Shown: positions 8,996 through 16,671, counted from the stretch's first letter. The stretch is DNA of 64,000 nt from Collimonas pratensis (GCF_001584185.1 NZ_CP013234.1:4898001-4962000), one strand, 5' to 3'. Notes: generated from the letters alone by a model not told the origin. Made by a program: numbers and translations.

Positions 8996-9850
8996 TCAAG
9001 CTCTCATTGGCAAAATGCAAAGCTCAGGAACAGCAAAGTGCATTGAGCTTCTGGCAACAATTTCACGCATGACTACAGCTACTTCTGATAATTTTAGGCG
9101 AAACTCGCCTATATTGGGATCAAACAACACAACGCGGCCGCCAGTTGCGTGGGAAGCAATTACGTGATTGCTGGCTGAGTTGGGGTCTACATTTCCCAAC
9201 CATATTATATTGGAGGTGCCTGGCCTATTCAGAATTTCCGAAAGTGAGGTCATTGCGGCTTCTTCATCTGTAAGAATATCGACAGCAATGGTGTTTCCAG
9301 CTGGACTAACCCCGAATGCTCGTGCCGTCTGAATAAGTGGATCCTCTTGATTATCAGGATCATTGTTGCATTGGAAAACCCTGTTTTCGTATTCTTGGTG
9401 CAACTGAAGTACTTCAGTAGTTGATTGACTTAGAGAATTCATTCTGGAAGAGGCATTGCCAGACTGCTTGGCAATTTTATTCATCCAAAGAAAGCTGTAT
9501 ATGACACATGCCCCTGCATGTCCGGGCGCCTCATGTTCCAATATATCACCTTGAACAAACGGCGCGGTTCTATGTACAGCCCAGCTTGACGAACCTCCCA
9601 CATATGAGTGCTCGTCAACTCGTGGCTGCGACGAACATATGCCATTTAAAACTGCTATTTTTCTAAAGGACGAAATAGAATCTGGGCGATTGGTAGATGT
9701 CCGCTTTGGCAGGCTATCCAATTTTGATTTCGATTTTTGATAAGTCGACGAACTCTTTTTATCTAATGCTTCAATATTCTTGGAATTCCTCTGTGACGAG
9801 GTTGGGTCGATCGATGGATGATATTGGCCCGTAATGCGAAAGTTTTCCAT
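8996..9850 (-). CDS. Putative type III effector, YopT/AvrPphB-like (C58) cysteine protease
   Basis: A 284-residue protein with a polar, Ser/Lys-rich N-terminal third and a C-terminal domain carrying a Cys-His-Asp arrangement of papain-like C58 peptidases: C115 in GHAGACVIYSFLWM, H229 in SNHVIASH (H234 is an alternative), and D244 in VLFDPNIGEF. The FDPNxGEF strand is a strong YopT/AvrPphB feature. These effectors cleave host Rho GTPases or kinases; the substrate here is unknown. No signal peptide. GC content is clearly below that of the chromosomal genes, pointing to transfer. A one-mismatch hrpII-type box lies 66 nt upstream. The start at 9850 is the first ATG; no strong ribosome site decides it. 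Confidence 0.7.
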   Translation of the reverse strand: MENFRITGQYHPSIDPTSSQRNSKNIEALDKKSSSTYQKSKSKLDSLPKRTSTNRPDSISSFRKIAVLNGICSSQPRVDEHSYVGGSSSWAVHRTAPFVQGDILEHEAPGHAGACVIYSFLWMNKIAKQSGNASSRMNSLSQSTTEVLQLHQEYENRVFQCNNDPDNQEDPLIQTARAFGVSPAGNTIAVDILTDEEAAMTSLSEILNRPGTSNIIWLGNVDPNSASNHVIASHATGGRVVLFDPNIGEFRLKLSEVAVVMREIVARSSMHFAVPELCILPMRA

Positions 9851-9916
9851 ATTTTACCGAATTGAGTTATCTAATCACCATCATCTCATGGACAAAAAAC
9901 TCACCTCACCCTCATG

Positions 9917-9940
9917 CGAAATTTTTGACCGTAAAACGTA
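9917..9940 (-). promoter_or_regulatory. Imperfect hrpII/PIP-type box before the C58-like effector
   Basis: On the minus strand TACG, 16 bases, TTCG (plus strand CGAA 9917-9920 and CGTA 9937-9940). One mismatch from TTCG-N16-TTCG. It ends 66 nt before the start codon. No YANNNT was found at the usual 30-32 spacing. Confidence 0.35.
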
Positions 9941-10119
9941 TTCAAGACTATAACTTCTGCTGGCAACTATTAATTTCAAATTAGCCCACAAGTGGGTCAC
10001 CCATTAACCATCCCGCGCTCGAAAACGCGGTAAGCAACCGTGAACGTTCGCGCACGATCGGGGAAATGATCATTGACGGGAGCATGCCTGTGTTATGAGG
10101 TTTAAGTGACCAGGCTGCT

Positions 10120-10440
10120 GTGACGCGGATGCGCAAATTGTTTCGCAATCCCAAGGTGGAGTTGGAAGTCATGCGCGAGGTGATTTCTGATCCCTTTCAC
10201 CGGCTGTACCGGCAGAGAAACCTCATTTTGCACGGTGGCAAGCTCGACAGCGTGGCGCTCACCCCAGGATTGCGTACGGTGGCAAAACTCGCCGGCGCCG
10301 GGATGGATCGTGTCACGCACGGACACTACGTCCAGAATTTAAGACCGCTCGAACTGGTCGCCAAGGCCAATATAGTGTCAACCAGCGTCCAATTGTTTCC
10401 ACTTTATCGGTTTGCTGAGAGCGGTTTTTTCGCTGTTTAA
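10120..10440 (+). pseudogene. C-terminal fragment of a HEPN-domain protein
   Basis: The frame starts at a GTG and encodes 106 residues. RLYRQRNLILHGGKLDS contains R33-x4-H38, the RX4-6H motif of HEPN domains, which act as RNases in toxin and defence proteins, and the following LRTVAKLAGAGMDRVTHGHY fits the last helices of such proteins. HEPN proteins of this type are usually longer, and an in-frame TGA lies shortly upstream, so this is taken as the surviving tail of a truncated gene. Which HEPN family it came from cannot be told. Confidence 0.45.
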
Positions 10441-10946
10441 AACGATAAGAATCGTTACCGGTTTCCAAGATGGAAACGGGCACACGCGAGGCCCGGCGTA
10501 TTGACACTTGCCGATATTCGCTGCATAACATCTGAAGATAATGACATTTCTAGAGTCCCAATATTGGAGAAAATCCCTACGTGAATTTCAGGATTATCTT
10601 ATTGGAATTTACTCCGACATTCTTCAATATTTATATCAGGGAGTGAAATTAATGCCTATCATAGCTGATGGTGAATGTTGCAGAAAGTAACAATGTATCA
10701 ACCATTCCGCGGCGCACCTAACCTGAATATTTCAGATTCATTACCAAACGACGAATACATTGAAGTGGTTGCAAAAATCTGTCGAACTAATTGTGGGTTT
10801 TAACTTAACTAAGCGGACTTTACGGCGCAGTTCTGGCTTCAAGGCGAAATGCATAATCTGCTTAGCCTGTGTGACGCCCATCTCTAAAATTTGATCTCGT
10901 TGTATCGGAAGGTAGATGAATGAAAGATAAAATCGGAGGTGGATAA
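10441..10946. other. AT-rich stretch without a recognisable gene
   Basis: Low GC, many stops on both strands, no frame with a recognisable product. It ends with GGAGG, which serves the small lipoprotein gene. Confidence 0.5.
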
Positions 10947-11096
10947 ATGGAAAAGAAAAGAGTGGATAGGAAACGGTTGGTGCTACTGTGGGCCCTTGCG
11001 GTTGGTTTGAGCGCGTGCAGCGACAGTGGGGCGGACCCCGCTGTCGTCTCTGATCGAACCTGTCAGATTTTCTGTGTGAACGGAGTAATAAAATAG
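10947..11096 (+). CDS. Very small predicted lipoprotein (49 aa)
   Basis: The ATG at 10947 has a strong GGAGG site eight bases before it. The product has a basic start (MEKKRVDRKR), a hydrophobic core (LVLLWALAVG) and a lipobox LSAC with Cys24 as the acylation site. The mature part is only about 26 residues, with two further Cys (CQIFC). It would be anchored to a membrane facing the periplasm. I do not recognise a family; small lipoproteins of this kind often travel on plasmids and islands. Degraded IS256 sequence begins about 60 nt downstream, so it could also be a truncated longer lipoprotein. Confidence 0.55.
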   Translation: MEKKRVDRKRLVLLWALAVGLSACSDSGADPAVVSDRTCQIFCVNGVIK

Positions 11097-11157
11097 TACC
11101 GAAAGGGAAATTCCATGACCAGCGGTATGATCACAAAAAACCGATGAATCAGAAAGT

Positions 11158-11325
11158 ACCTACGATCTGATTAACCAGTTGCTGGCCCAAGTGCAGAACA
11201 AGGACACCGAGTTGATCCATGGCGAATCTGGCTTTGCGGCATAGCTCAAGAAGATGCTGGCTAAGCGTATGTTGGCGGCAAAGCTGAGGCATCAGCTAGC
11301 CAGCGAAGGCGAGACAAGTCCAAGG
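11158..11325 (+). mobile_element. IS256-family transposase N-terminal remnant
   Basis: The plus strand in one frame reads YDLINQLLAQVQNKDTELI, HGESGFAA, stop, LKKMLAKRMLAAKLRHQLAS. This is the N-terminal region of IS256-family transposases (ELINQLL..., GESGL..QLKK.L.ERML.AE...HL). An in-frame TAG and the lack of the DDE domain show it is dead. Confidence 0.7.
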
Positions 11326-11535
11326 TAAGTTGATCTGACGATGTTCCCGGCCAGCTCGTGTGTCACGTAATAAAATCATGACCTGGCAAATGCCGTAGCC
11401 AGCGCAGACGGCTAATTTGTAGCGATTTACGGATATCGTTTCAATTTTCTCAAATATAACAGTTTCGACATGATTGGACGGCCGTGTCTGATCAAGACTA
11501 TTTCGTTCGGCACTATTTCTAAGTAACATTCGACA

Positions 11536-11808
11536 ATGTTGGACAACTTTTTTACAACCCGAGCGCAGAACACCAATGGATTTGATTGGCGCCGGAGTAC
11601 GATTACGCGATCAACCATGGTCGACAATGCCTACACGAATACGCAAAATGTACGTCGCTTTATGGCTCGTCAATGCGGGAGCGATTTCACATTCAACAGG
11701 GCCTTAGTAGCATGGATTCAAAGCGGATCAAGCAAGAGCATGGGCGATGTTGCAGATGAATGGCTTAGGCAGCAGCAGGCAAAATGGGAATCAAAAAATA
11801 AAGTGTAG
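11536..11808 (+). CDS. DUF6434-like protein (90 aa), possibly truncated
   Basis: Residues 15-85 (FDWRRSTITRSTMVDNAYTN, then NVRRFMARQCGSDFTFNRAL, then SMGDVADEWLRQQ) match the small domain annotated as DUF6434, usually found at the C-terminus of SAP-like proteins: a paired DW..S.ITR.T, an NTQNVRRF helix and a GDVADEWL helix. The full-length form normally has an N-terminal helix-extension-helix part, which is missing here, so this is either a stand-alone copy or the tail of a broken gene. Function is unknown. Confidence 0.5.
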   Translation: MLDNFFTTRAQNTNGFDWRRSTITRSTMVDNAYTNTQNVRRFMARQCGSDFTFNRALVAWIQSGSSKSMGDVADEWLRQQQAKWESKNKV

Positions 11809-11917
11809 TAATTCCGACTTGTTAGGACAGTAAGGCCTTGCCAAAGGGCGGGATTACCCGGTTTGATAGAGGTACTAATTTTTATTAAACTAGCGCGTAA
11901 GCGCCAAGGAGTACCCT

Positions 11918-12004
11918 ATGCGTAGTGTTCCTCAAAATGTGATCAAGTACAAGGTCAGCCTGCTGAACCTGGCCGCCAAGCTTGGTAACTGTCCCCGCTT
12001 GTAA
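11918..12004 (+). mobile_element. IS481-family transposase N-terminal remnant
   Basis: MRSVPQNVIKYKVSLLNLAA, then KLGNCPRL and TAA. This is the standard N-terminus of an IS481-type transposase, cut after 28 codons. From 12005 to about 12400 only short, uninterpretable frames remain; one at about 12060-12135 reads SRRQKMEAARRLKDMGDVAS and may be another transposase scrap. Confidence 0.65.
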
Positions 12005-12403
12005 GACGGTTCTACGTCGGAAACCACACCTAGAAATATGATTTAAGAATTTAATGGCCATTAGCCGCCGGCAGAAGATGGAAGCGGCGCGCCGGCTGAA
12101 AGATATGGGCGACGTCGCTTCGATATGGTTAGCTTTCTGGTCGTGTTTCCGGCAGAGACAGGCAATAAGAGTCCGCCAACAGGAATAAAAATTTTCAATA
12201 AAATCAATGTCATAAAATTTCTTACACCCCCATAAATTCGTGAAAATGGGGAGAGACATTAAAAATACTACAAATTAGTCTCCAGCTGGACATGGTGGTC
12301 CGCTGCTCCCACATTGCCCCTTTTAGGTAGCTGGCTTCTTGCGATCTTCGTCCCAAACTAATTGCCATATTAGGATCTCAGCGTTACGCTTCTCTATATC
12401 TCC

Positions 12404-12562
12404 TTACTGGCGAAGCACCATGAGCGTTTTGTCCACAATCCTCAAATTTGGAGCGGAAAGTTCGTCGTTAGTTTGGATAGATGTGGTCCGACTCACCTGC
12501 CCTGACTTCGAATTCCGATCCATCCATTCGCTTAGTACCCGAGGGCTGGAAGCCCATACCGT
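12404..12562 (-). pseudogene. Short open frame carrying the QTNDELS motif, likely effector-gene debris
   Basis: The minus strand is open between TAG (12565) and TAA (12406-12404) and reads TVWASSPRVLSEWMDRNSK, then SGQVSRTTSIQTNDELSAPN, then LRIVDKTLMVLRQ. The segment SIQTNDELS is shared with residues 18-24 and 95-101 of the 655-residue effector, and its DNA (12455-12478) is nearly identical to 14491-14514 and 14722-14745. It overlaps the promoter of the opposite-strand effector, so it is unlikely to be a live gene. Confidence 0.4.
12507..12530 (+). promoter_or_regulatory. Perfect hrpII/PIP box (TTCG-N16-TTCG)
   Basis: TTCG at 12507-12510 and at 12527-12530, exactly 16 bases apart, ending 75 nt before the start codon at 12606. 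TAATGG begins 33 nt downstream and TATAAT lies at 12584-12589; the first is near the usual -10 spacing but not an exact YANNNT. Confidence 0.65.
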
Positions 12563-12605
12563 CTAATGGTTTCCCCTACACTTTATAATTTGAAAAGGAA
12601 ATACG

Positions 12606-13367
12606 ATGGGAAATCTATGCACAGGTATTGGCGGTTCTCATGCGCCCACGACCTACGACGATCACGTGCAAATGACGCCTCCCCGGCAAAGGCCAGCGAC
12701 ACCCAACCCGGGGCATTCGCCATTGAATGAGCTAGGTCGTCGCCCGGTGCGCTCCTCGCCGGGGGCGTCTCGGCCCATGACTCCGATGCGAACGCCGATC
12801 GGAACTCCAATGAGGTCCCCGACGAGCGACGTGGTGCAGCGGATGCTTCGAGATATACAGCACATGACTCATGATATCAATCATCTGGTTCGCGTCACTA
12901 GTGGTATTCCCGCCCTCAGCGCCCAACACGACGCTGCAATTCATGTGCAGGGCCAGATCCGTCGTCGCCTTGAAGGCGGCGTCCGCGCCGGCGGTGGCGA
13001 CGATTTCCGTCGACGCATAGGGCGAATTGGGAATCAGGTCAACAATTATTATGCGCGCCACCCAGAGGCAGCGCTGCCTCCTGCACAGCGAGCACGTGGG
13101 GGCGATGCAGGCGTTAGGAGTGATGTCCTGCAGACGGCCTCGAACATGCTGACCGGCTTCGAGACCGTGGTCTTCCACGGTGCGAATGGCATGGCGTCGC
13201 TCAGAGCGCTCGACCACCTTCAAGACATTGCCAGAAACCGGGAGGTGGATCCCGCAGTCATTAACGCTGCTCGTCAGGCAGGCAATTCCCCCGCTGTCTT
13301 AGTCGATAATCTGCTAGCGCTGGTACAACGCAATCCGCCTATCCTGTCTCCTCACACTCGTCGGTAA
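12606..13367 (+). CDS. Putative type III effector with N-myristoylation-type start, unknown activity
   Basis: A 253-residue protein starting MGNLCTGIGGSHAPT, close in style to HopF2/XopE-type starts (Gly2 for myristoylation, Cys5 for possible palmitoylation). Residues 20-75 are Pro/Ser/Thr/Arg-rich and probably disordered (TPPRQRPATPNPGHSP; PMTPMRTPIGTPMRSP). Residues 76-253 are predicted mainly helical (DVVQRMLRDIQHMTHDINHL; RRIGRIGNQVNNYYARHP). No catalytic motif was recognised. No signal peptide. The gene follows AAAAGGAAATACG and a perfect TTCG-N16-TTCG box. IS66 debris follows it. The effector call rests on start motif, composition, promoter box and neighbours, not on a recognised domain. 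Confidence 0.6.
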   Translation: MGNLCTGIGGSHAPTTYDDHVQMTPPRQRPATPNPGHSPLNELGRRPVRSSPGASRPMTPMRTPIGTPMRSPTSDVVQRMLRDIQHMTHDINHLVRVTSGIPALSAQHDAAIHVQGQIRRRLEGGVRAGGGDDFRRRIGRIGNQVNNYYARHPEAALPPAQRARGGDAGVRSDVLQTASNMLTGFETVVFHGANGMASLRALDHLQDIARNREVDPAVINAARQAGNSPAVLVDNLLALVQRNPPILSPHTRR

Positions 13368-13424
13368 TCCCGCTAGCCGACCGGCGATCTCTCTGATCTC
13401 GGTCAGCCTTGAACTCAGCCAAGT

Positions 13425-13715
13425 TTCAAGGCTAAAGTGATTGCGGCTTGCCTACAGCCTGACGTATCAATTGCATCGGTTGTGCTGGCCAATCAACTCA
13501 ATGCCAATTTTTTCTCGGCTGGGTCAAGACGTATCGAGATCAACAACTGGCCGGCGTAACTGCAAACACGAATATCGAGCCGCGCATTAAGCCTGCGAGC
13601 TGCGCGCCAACGACTTTGGTTCCAGTTACATTGAAGGCTGCCGGTGCTCAGTCCTCTGGCGACATCCGGATCGAAATCCGGCGCCAGCAAACCGTCTTTC
13701 AAGTTACTTGGCCTA
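13425..13715 (+). mobile_element. IS66-family TnpA remnant, frameshifted and cut by IS110
   Basis: The plus strand reads FKAKVIAACLQPDVSIASVV, LANQLNANFF, then after a frame change LGWVKTYRDQQLAGV, and later GDIRIEIRRQQTVFQVTWPT. This is the small TnpA protein of IS66-type elements (AEFKAQVVAAC..PGVSIA.VAL.N.LNAN). The homology stops where the IS110 left end begins at 13718. Confidence 0.75.
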
Positions 13716-13717
13716 CG

Positions 13718-14225
13718 TTGTTGATTTACTGAGATGGACCCGACACCACCAAGAGGATCAAACTAGCGTTTCATCCAATTTACGTGTGGAGGAGGTCTGT
13801 CATGGATATCGACATTCTGGGAATCGATTTGGCCAAACGGGTGTTCCAATTGCACGGCGCCGATCGTCGCGGCTATGCGCAGTATGGCGCCAAAGTGATG
13901 CGTGCAGAGCTGCTCAGCACGGTACGCAAGCTCGCGCCACGAATTATTGCCATGGAAGCTTGCAGCTCGGCGCATTACTGGGGTCGGCGTTTCAAGGAAA
14001 TGAATATCGAAGTAAAGTTGATCAGTCCGCAATATGTCAGCCCCTTCGTCAAGACCAACAAGAACGACGCCAACGATGCTGCAGCGATCGTTGAGGCTGC
14101 CAGTAGGCCGACCATGCGATTTGTACCGGTAAAGTCGGTTGAACAGCAAGACATGAGAGCGGTTCATCGCGTACGTGAATTGCTGGTGCATCAGCGTACT
14201 GCCTTGATCAATCAGGTAAGAGGGT
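13718..14225 (+). mobile_element. IS110-family element, truncated copy 2
   Basis: Left end identical to copy 1 at 8536 and inserted directly after IS66 sequence. It contains the 5' half of the transposase gene; recognisable homology ends at LINQVRGL near 14225, with no right end. The two left ends form direct repeats of about 154 bp around a 5-kb segment that holds the C58-like and second myristoylation-type effector genes. Confidence 0.8.
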
Positions 14226-14329
14226 TAACCGCTGCTTCGTGCCGTTTGCAAGCAAGTCTATATATCGGCCGATTCAGATCCTTCAAGGAGGGTGTACAGA
14301 GCGAGTTTTTCATGTATTTCGTGCATTAA
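13802..14329 (+). pseudogene. IS110-family transposase, 5' half only
   Basis: The start is the ATG at 13802 after GGAGGAGG. The N-terminal RuvC-like catalytic domain is intact: D9 in LGIDLAK, E52 in IAMEACSSAHYW, D89 and D92 in KNDANDAAAI, the DEDD set of IS110 transposases. Homology ends at about residue 140 (HQRTALINQVRGL); the last 35 residues are read-through into other sequence. The C-terminal Ser-containing transposase domain is missing, so it cannot transpose by itself. Confidence 0.8.
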
Positions 14330-14332
14330 GGT

Positions 14333-14356
14333 TTCGCCGTGAGACTCAAGTTTTCG
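14333..14356 (+). promoter_or_regulatory. Perfect hrpII/PIP box (TTCG-N16-TTCG)
   Basis: TTCG at 14333-14336 and at 14353-14356, 16 bases apart, ending 86 nt before the start at 14443. A third TTCG at 14374-14377 (N17 from the second) is followed after 32 bases by CAAACT, a YANNNT match, so the working half-sites could be shifted by one repeat. Confidence 0.65.
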
Positions 14357-14442
14357 CTGCTCACTCGAGGCGGTTCGAGTCGATCCCGTCCAATAACGTT
14401 AGGGAATAACAAACTATAAATAAAAATTCAGAAAGTTGATAA

Positions 14443-16410
14443 ATGCACATTAATAATAATCAAGTTTTAGCCAGTCCCGCCAATACAGATACCCAAACTA
14501 ACGACGAGCTTTCCATATCAGCACAGGAACGTTTACCTTCCACACCAAGCAGCTCATTCGAGCTTGCAGGTTTGCCCGTACGCAAAAAGCGCAAGATGCC
14601 CGAGACATCGAGTTCATCGAATGTGCGGAAACGGCAGGTCGTTGTGTCGAACCAGTTGATCGCCCCCAAAAAACCTGCGGCAGGCGGAGTTGCCGTCGCG
14701 TTGAGCGAAGCGATGCACGATATCCAAACTAACGACGAGCTTTCCACTACAACACAGGAACGTTTGGGCCAACGTTCAGGATCGTCCAGCCGCAGTTCTG
14801 GAGATTTCGGGCCTTTGGCTTTGCTGTCCGGCTTGCGGCCGCAGTCCGATCGCAGCTTGCCGGATGCCGCATTGGAAATTATCGGAGCGGGGCCTCGCCG
14901 ATCGCCCGCGCCATCTTCCATGTCTGCTGGCAAGCCGGCGCATGTGAGCACGGTCAGCAAACGCAATGGCCTATTGGTGGCGAAAGACCCGGTGATTGGC
15001 GCTTTGCTGCGCCATGCCGGCGCCGAACAGGCGGGTAGCGAGATCAACAATTTGCACATCGGGTCTGGCACGCAGCTTAAGATGACCCATAGCCCGGACC
15101 TGGCGGCGCAGCTGGAGGAGCTCACCGAGCATTGCAAGGTGACGACCCCGGCGCAGGAAGGAGAAGAAGCAAGTGCCGTAGGCAACGTAATGATTCCGCT
15201 ACTGCAACAAGTCATCACAAAGGGCAGCGCAGCTTTCGGCGAGCATGCCCACGTGGCATGGCTGCTGGAAGCGGCGGCACCGCACATTGTATCGAACCAT
15301 GCCGAGTTGGGGCGGGTGGTCAACCAGAAGGTCAATCAGAGCCCGGAACTCAAGCTCAAACTCGGGGCGGGTGCGCTGCTGGAAATAGCGACCAAGAAAG
15401 AACTGGACCTCAAGGGACTGATGGGCAGTTTGTTGGTCAGCAGCGGCCTGGGCTCGGGTTGGGAGCTGTGGTTGTCTCATGTGATCAAGGATTCGTTGTT
15501 CGGTAAGGGCTTTTCCCCCTCGAAGCTGGGTTTGAAGCTGGCCGGCATCGATTCTGTGCCGCCACTGATGATCGAAACATTGGATACGCTGATTGTTCTG
15601 TCGATAATGAAGACGATGAAGGGCGAAAAGGACTGGTCACTGAAGGACCTGCTGCCGAAGGCGATCAAGGCGGGCGCGATGTCGGCAGTGTTTTCATATC
15701 CCAACAACGTGCTGCAATACATGAGCACAGGCATTAAACCGGTCGATACCGCGTTGAACGTGCTCACGACCGAAGCGGCGATCTTCTCCGCCGCAGCCGG
15801 CGTGCCGCTGGAAGTGAAGGAAGGTGAAGAAGGCATGCACGATGCTCTTCTACAGAAGATCAGCGACGGCATGCTGGCACCGCCGCTGCCGGGCGAGACG
15901 CAGGAAGCGCATGTGCAGCGCATGGTCGATAACGCGATAGCCATCGCGCCAGGTGAGAGCATTGCGCAAAAATCGATGGGGCTTGCCGCTGTCATCGGGC
16001 TGGTGCCGTTCATCCTGGGAGATACGGCCACCAAACTGGTGCCGGAATCGGTCTTGCGGATCGTGCGCAGTACCGCATTCAATCCCATCGAGGCCATTGG
16101 GCTGAATTTTCTGGCCATCACAGCGAAGGTAGGGGTGAGTGGGCTGATGACATCCGATCACCAGAAGCACGCGCAAGTAGTCAACTTAATCCTGGACCGC
16201 GCCCGCGGCAACGATCAGGAGGCGGGCGCCCAACCGATATCTACGCAGGAACTGCAAGGCATTCTGGCCCCCAAGCGCGAGTTCCTGAGGTCCGTCGGCG
16301 CTTCGGTGATTCAGGGCATGAATGGCATGTTCCAGGCTATGTCTTACGCCGGTCAGGCTTTGAGTTCGGCTGCTTCGCATGTCGGGATACCGCACATGCG
16401 GCGGTCTTGA
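14443..16410 (+). CDS. Putative type III effector, 655 aa, HopD1/XopB-like architecture
   Basis: Residues 1-165 are Ser/Pro/Gln-rich and disordered. They hold two copies of QTNDELS followed by QERL (18-31, 95-108) and a basic run R47-KKRK-51 like a monopartite nuclear localisation signal, with RKR again at 62-64. Residues 190-640 are helical with hydrophobic stretches (IVLSIMKTMKG; GLAAVIGLVPFILGDTATKL). LKLKL at 303-307 fits the LxLxL EAR repression pattern. Length and layout recall the AvrPphD/HopD1/XopB/RipD effector family, but I could not verify homology. No signal peptide. A perfect TTCG-N16-TTCG box precedes it and a strong terminator lies about 260 nt downstream. GC is higher than in the C58-like gene. 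Confidence 0.6.
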   Translation: MHINNNQVLASPANTDTQTNDELSISAQERLPSTPSSSFELAGLPVRKKRKMPETSSSSNVRKRQVVVSNQLIAPKKPAAGGVAVALSEAMHDIQTNDELSTTTQERLGQRSGSSSRSSGDFGPLALLSGLRPQSDRSLPDAALEIIGAGPRRSPAPSSMSAGKPAHVSTVSKRNGLLVAKDPVIGALLRHAGAEQAGSEINNLHIGSGTQLKMTHSPDLAAQLEELTEHCKVTTPAQEGEEASAVGNVMIPLLQQVITKGSAAFGEHAHVAWLLEAAAPHIVSNHAELGRVVNQKVNQSPELKLKLGAGALLEIATKKELDLKGLMGSLLVSSGLGSGWELWLSHVIKDSLFGKGFSPSKLGLKLAGIDSVPPLMIETLDTLIVLSIMKTMKGEKDWSLKDLLPKAIKAGAMSAVFSYPNNVLQYMSTGIKPVDTALNVLTTEAAIFSAAAGVPLEVKEGEEGMHDALLQKISDGMLAPPLPGETQEAHVQRMVDNAIAIAPGESIAQKSMGLAAVIGLVPFILGDTATKLVPESVLRIVRSTAFNPIEAIGLNFLAITAKVGVSGLMTSDHQKHAQVVNLILDRARGNDQEAGAQPISTQELQGILAPKREFLRSVGASVIQGMNGMFQAMSYAGQALSSAASHVGIPHMRRS

Positions 16411-16452
16411 GCGCGCTGAAGGCGAAACAGGCCAGTGCCTTTTCAAGAGCAA

Positions 16453-16518
16453 TGTCAGTTGTAAGCGATTTTTAAACGCCGCCCCACTGATTCTGAGGTT
16501 TACCCTCAACAACTGACA
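16453..16518. repeat. Inverted repeat TGTCAGTTGT ... ACAACTGACA (MITE- or IS-end-like)
   Basis: TGTCAGTTGT at 16453-16462 faces ACAACTGACA at 16509-16518 across 46 bp. This resembles the two ends of a tiny deleted insertion element. The family was not identified. Confidence 0.45.
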
Positions 16519-16540
16519 CTCGTTTCTTAAGCCGCCTGTG

Positions 16541-16569
16541 GCTGTTTGCTGAAATTTTCAGCAAACAGC
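16541..16569. repeat. Perfect 14-bp palindrome
   Basis: GCTGTTTGCTGAAA, one T, TTTCAGCAAACAGC. No T-run follows. It could be a regulatory palindrome or an element end. Confidence 0.5.
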
Positions 16570-16671
16570 GCTGGTTTACCACCTATCTTCCAAGTCGGAT
16601 CCCCTTCCGCGACGGTGTAAACCTCTGGTGACAGAGTGATGTTGCTCAGTTGTATATACTCTGGAAATGGG

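Noticed and set aside
11885..12259. A 124-codon minus-strand frame
   Set aside because: The plus strand carries a recognisable IS481 N-terminal remnant here, and the minus-strand product has no family features.
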